Below are positions 4,832 to 6,978 of a DNA stretch of 6,978 bases, piece by piece. A program made the position numbers and the translations under genes. The notes under the pieces were generated by a model, which searched no databases, was not told the DNA's origin, and was given only the letters and a program-made list of their open reading frames with translations. Numbering within the stretch: position 1 is the first letter of the stretch; every line of letters begins with the position of its first letter. The stretch lies in the NCBI GenBank assembly GCA_021801545.1, contig JAJYXX010000178.1, positions 1 through 6,978 on the forward strand, read 5' to 3'. The DNA is from Chloroflexota bacterium (GTDB lineage: Bacteria; Chloroflexota; Limnocylindria; Limnocylindrales; CSP1-4).

Positions 4832-6714
4832 CGCCCGGGCCTTCTCGTCCGGGTCGCCTGCCACCATCGCCGCAGCTCGCCCGGCTCGAGCTCGGTGATC
4901 GGCAGGCAGGCCCGCAGCTCCTCGAGGTAGCGGCTCGGCGCGGGCTTGCGCCGGCCACGCACGAGCGCCCGGGTCCATAGGACGATGTTCGCCGAGCGGG
5001 TCGTCGCCACGTAGCACAGGCGCCGCTCCTCGCCGTCTTCGTCCTCGTTGGACTTGGAATGAGGAAGTCGACCCTCCTCGGCGGCGATGACGATCACGAC
5101 GTCGGCCTCGGCGCCCTTGGCGGCGTGGATGGTCGAGAGCCGGACGGGCCTCGGCTTGTTCGTCGCCTGCGCCCGCTGGCGCGTGGCGGCGGCGAGCGCG
5201 AGCAGGTCTTCTAAGCGTTCGGCCCGCTTCGCGATCGTGCGGAAGTCCGCGATGGTCTCCTCGGCGCGCTCTTGGATCGCCGGCGGGCAGAAGGCCTCGA
5301 GGCGGCCAGGCGCGGCGATCTTGTCGTAGAGCTCGGCGGGGGTGATGTCCTGCCCGGCGGCGAGCACCGGCACGAGGAGACGAGCGTACTGGCCGCGGTC
5401 GGTCGGGCTGTCGGCGAGCGCGGCGTAGCCCGCGGGCGGGCCGCCGGCGGTGGTGACGAGGCGGAGCAGGGTGTCGAGGTGCAGCCGGCGCGAGGGCGGG
5501 TAGGCGGCGAGGCGGCAGGCGGCGACCATGTCGGCCGGGTCGAGGACAAGGCGTGCCGCGTCGAGCAGGCCGTCGATCTCCGGCAGGCCGAAGAAGCCCG
5601 TCGGCTGCGCGAGCTCGTGGGGGACGCCGTTCATCCACAACAGCGCCGAGACCGGCTCGAGGTCGGTCGCGACCCGGGCGAGGACGAGCACCGAGGGCGG
5701 ATCGTCGCTGCTCGCGAGGCTCGCGACCTCGTTAGCGACGAGCTCGGCCTCCGCCGCCTGGTCCGCGCAGACCGCCTCCAGCAGCACGCCGCCGTCTCGG
5801 ACCGGCATGAGGGTCGTCTCGGCGTCGCCGCCGAGACGCAGCAGCGTCGTCGCCGCGGCCGCGACGGCCGAGGGGCAACGGTAGCTGCGGGCGAGGCGGT
5901 AGCGACGGAGGTCGCTCGAGCGCTCGGCCCAGGCGGACAGCACGCCGGGGTCCGCGCCCTGGAAGCCGTAGATCGACTGGTGCGGGTCCCCGACGAAGAA
6001 CATGAGCGGCGGGTCGAGCAGCTCGAGGACGCGCATCTGCGCGGCGTTGGTGTCCTGGGCCTCGTCGAGCAGCACCGCGCGCACCCGCGCGCGCAGCCAC
6101 GGGCCGAGCCTCGGATGGCGGAGGAGCGCGATCGTCCGCTCGATGAGCTCGTCGAAGTCCATGAGGCCCCTTGTCGCCTTCAACTCGGCGTACGCGGCCC
6201 AGGCCGCCTTCTCGACCGGTGCGAGGCCCGCGGCCTCGGCGGGGTCCTCGCCGCGGGCGCGCACCTTCGCGATCGCGCCGCGCAGCTGCGCGACGTCGAG
6301 CTCGAGCGGCCCGATCGCCATCGGACAGCTGTGCGAAGGGGGGCCGAGGACCTCGTGCCACATCGCGAGCGTCTGGCGCTCGTCGGCGAGGGCGGTCCCC
6401 GCCTGGCGCCACTCACGCGGCACGCCGGGGGCCTCGGCCAGCCAGCGGTGGGCATGGGCGTGGAAGGTGCGGATCGGCACCGCGTCGGCGAGCCAGGGGC
6501 CGCAGCGGGCCGCGAGGCGCTCGGCGAAGGTGCGGGCGGCCGAGCGGGTGAAGGTGACGACGTGCAGCTCGGCCGGGGCGAGGCTGCCGTCGGCGAGGAG
6601 GTTGGCGGCGAGCTCGGTCAAGGTGGCGGTCTTGCCCGCGCCAGGGACCGCGGCGCACATCGCGCGCCCGGCGCGGTGACGGGCGATCTCGCGCTGGTCT
6701 GAGTCGAGCTGCAC
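4828..6714 (-). CDS. UvrD/PcrA-type superfamily 1A DNA helicase
   Basis: The 628-aa protein has all the SF1A helicase motifs in order: Q-motif (LDSDQREI, 3-10), Walker A (AVPGAGKT, 22-29), Ia (VVTFTRSAA, 52-60), TFHAHAHRWL (83-92), Walker B (LLDEAQD, 215-221), III (VGDPHQSIYGFQG, 241-253), IV (LARSYRCP, 274-281), V (STIHAAKGAEADVV, 527-540) and VI (RRLCYVATTRS, about 564-574). It should be an ATP-driven 3'-to-5' DNA translocase. It is shorter than typical UvrD (about 720 aa) and ends soon after motif VI, without the usual C-terminal Tudor-like tail. GTG 6714 is chosen because AGGA lies 7 nt upstream and because the Q-motif begins right after it. The frame extends further upstream, but only over the divergent primase. 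It forms an operon with the 161-aa gene behind it. A role in repair or in mobile-element replication is equally possible. Confidence 0.93.
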   Translation of the reverse strand: MQLDSDQREIARHRAGRAMCAAVPGAGKTATLTELAANLLADGSLAPAELHVVTFTRSAARTFAERLAARCGPWLADAVPIRTFHAHAHRWLAEAPGVPREWRQAGTALADERQTLAMWHEVLGPPSHSCPMAIGPLELDVAQLRGAIAKVRARGEDPAEAAGLAPVEKAAWAAYAELKATRGLMDFDELIERTIALLRHPRLGPWLRARVRAVLLDEAQDTNAAQMRVLELLDPPLMFFVGDPHQSIYGFQGADPGVLSAWAERSSDLRRYRLARSYRCPSAVAAAATTLLRLGGDAETTLMPVRDGGVLLEAVCADQAAEAELVANEVASLASSDDPPSVLVLARVATDLEPVSALLWMNGVPHELAQPTGFFGLPEIDGLLDAARLVLDPADMVAACRLAAYPPSRRLHLDTLLRLVTTAGGPPAGYAALADSPTDRGQYARLLVPVLAAGQDITPAELYDKIAAPGRLEAFCPPAIQERAEETIADFRTIAKRAERLEDLLALAAATRQRAQATNKPRPVRLSTIHAAKGAEADVVIVIAAEEGRLPHSKSNEDEDGEERRLCYVATTRSANIVLWTRALVRGRRKPAPSRYLEELRACLPITELEPGELRRWWQATRTRRPGR

Positions 6715-6719
6715 GGCCT

Positions 6720-6777
6720 CGTCCTGGCCGGGAGTCTGGCCCGAGGGCGCGCACCGGCCTTTCTCCCGGCCAGGACG
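6720..6777. promoter_or_regulatory. 15-bp perfect inverted repeat in the divergent helicase/primase spacer
   Basis: CGTCCTGGCCGGGAG (6720-6734) and CTCCCGGCCAGGACG (6763-6777) are exact reverse complements 28 nt apart. The spacer between GTG 6714 and ATG 6784 is only 69 bp, so the repeat fills most of it. Each arm holds the AGGA ribosome-binding core of its own gene, so the two leaders are near-identical (CTCCCGGCCAGGACGAGGCC versus CTCCCGGCCAGGACGGAGGC). It could be a shared operator or an RNA structure controlling translation. I could not place a convincing -10/-35 pair here. Confidence 0.6.
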
Positions 6778-6783
6778 GAGGCG

Positions 6784-6978
6784 ATGACCATCACCGAAAC
6801 CCTTCCTGGCATCGAGGAGCCCGCGGTGGTCGCAGTTGCACGCCTCGTCGGGCTCGAGGTGCCGGGGAACGACGCGCTCGGGCGGGGGGTCGTGATGACC
6901 CGCTGCCCGTTCCACGACGACGCGCGCGCGAGCCTCGAGCTCGCCCCGCGCATCAACCGCTGGCGCTGCCTCGCCGGC
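6784..6978 (+). CDS. CHC2 zinc-finger primase, DnaG-like N-terminus (partial, runs off right edge)
   Basis: ATG 6784 opens a frame that stays open for 65 codons to the window end. AGGA (6772-6775) lies 8 nt upstream, and GGAGG is closer still. After a leader (MTITETLPGIEEPAVVAVAR) the protein shows Cys41 and His44 in TRCPFHDDARASLELAP, then RWRC with Cys62. This is the CPFH...W/Y-x-C arrangement of the CHC2 zinc ribbon that opens DnaG-type primases, with spacing close to the Cys40/His43/Cys61 of Bacillus DnaG. The fourth ligand is not visible: CLAG puts Gly at the family's C-x2-C position, so it would have to come later or be missing. The toprim catalytic domain would be off the edge. Divergence from a UvrD-type helicase suggests a replication module of a plasmid, phage or island, or a bifunctional primase in accessory DNA. 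Confidence 0.75.
   Translation, partial: MTITETLPGIEEPAVVAVARLVGLEVPGNDALGRGVVMTRCPFHDDARASLELAPRINRWRCLAG

Noticed and set aside
3408..4958. Long minus-strand frame of 516 codons across the transposase and the helicase operon end
   Set aside because: It is Arg/Pro-rich, crosses three real features in the wrong frame, and is explained by high GC content suppressing stop codons.
5272..6702. Long plus-strand frame of 476 codons opposite the helicase
   Set aside because: It is an antisense shadow of the helicase, with Arg/Gly/Glu-rich low-complexity composition and no motif.
6715..6915. Upstream extension of the helicase to an ATG at 6915
   Set aside because: The extra 67 residues are the antisense of the CHC2 primase start and of the inverted repeat, match no helicase N-terminus, and lie before a good GTG with its own ribosome binding site next to the Q-motif.
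1..6978. CRISPR arrays, tRNA or rRNA genes
   Set aside because: The only repeats are the three gene-end copies and the 17-mer, with no regular spacing. No cloverleaf or conserved rRNA stretch was recognised on either strand.

Overview
The window is GC-rich bacterial DNA (roughly 65-72% by eye) with GTG/ATG starts, strong purine-rich ribosome binding sites and intrinsic hairpins without U-tracts. This suits a high-GC actinobacterium or similar lineage, but no marker gene fixes the taxon. It reads as an accessory region in which transposon debris and laterally acquired genes sit between two host-like blocks.

Left block (1-880): the 3' part of a coiled-coil gene with PspA/IM30-like layout, followed by a GC hairpin and a conserved 56-bp segment. 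The 3' end of this gene (low-complexity tail, stop codon, hairpin) recurs in the same orientation near 1974-2273 and 4135-4307. These three direct repeats divide the region into two modules.

Module 1 (880-1973) holds a dCTP deaminase/dUTPase-fold protein with a C-terminal membrane anchor and no catalytic glutamate. Behind it, on the minus strand, lie a frameshifted IS1-family transposase C-terminus and the last 30 codons of an IS1182/IS5-like transposase. Module 2 (2274-4134) holds a promoter-like AT-rich segment, a 52-aa small ORF, a convergent trypsin-like serine protease with an intact His/Asp/Ser triad, and a 5'-truncated IS1-family transposase. The module genes look lower in GC than their surroundings, which suggests transfer.

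Right block (4346-6978): a two-gene minus-strand operon made of a UvrD-type SF1 helicase and a 161-aa protein of unknown function, coupled by an ATGA overlap. It is divergent from the start of a CHC2 zinc-finger (DnaG-like) primase that runs off the right edge. A perfect 15-bp inverted repeat in the 69-bp divergent spacer places matching leader sequences, including the Shine-Dalgarno cores, in front of both genes.

The main candidate for something new is the pair of accessory modules bounded by repeated 3' ends of one gene. One carries a membrane-tethered, apparently deaminase-dead DCD protein and the other a cytoplasmic trypsin-like protease with a small convergent ORF. A role in phage defence is possible for both but is inference only.
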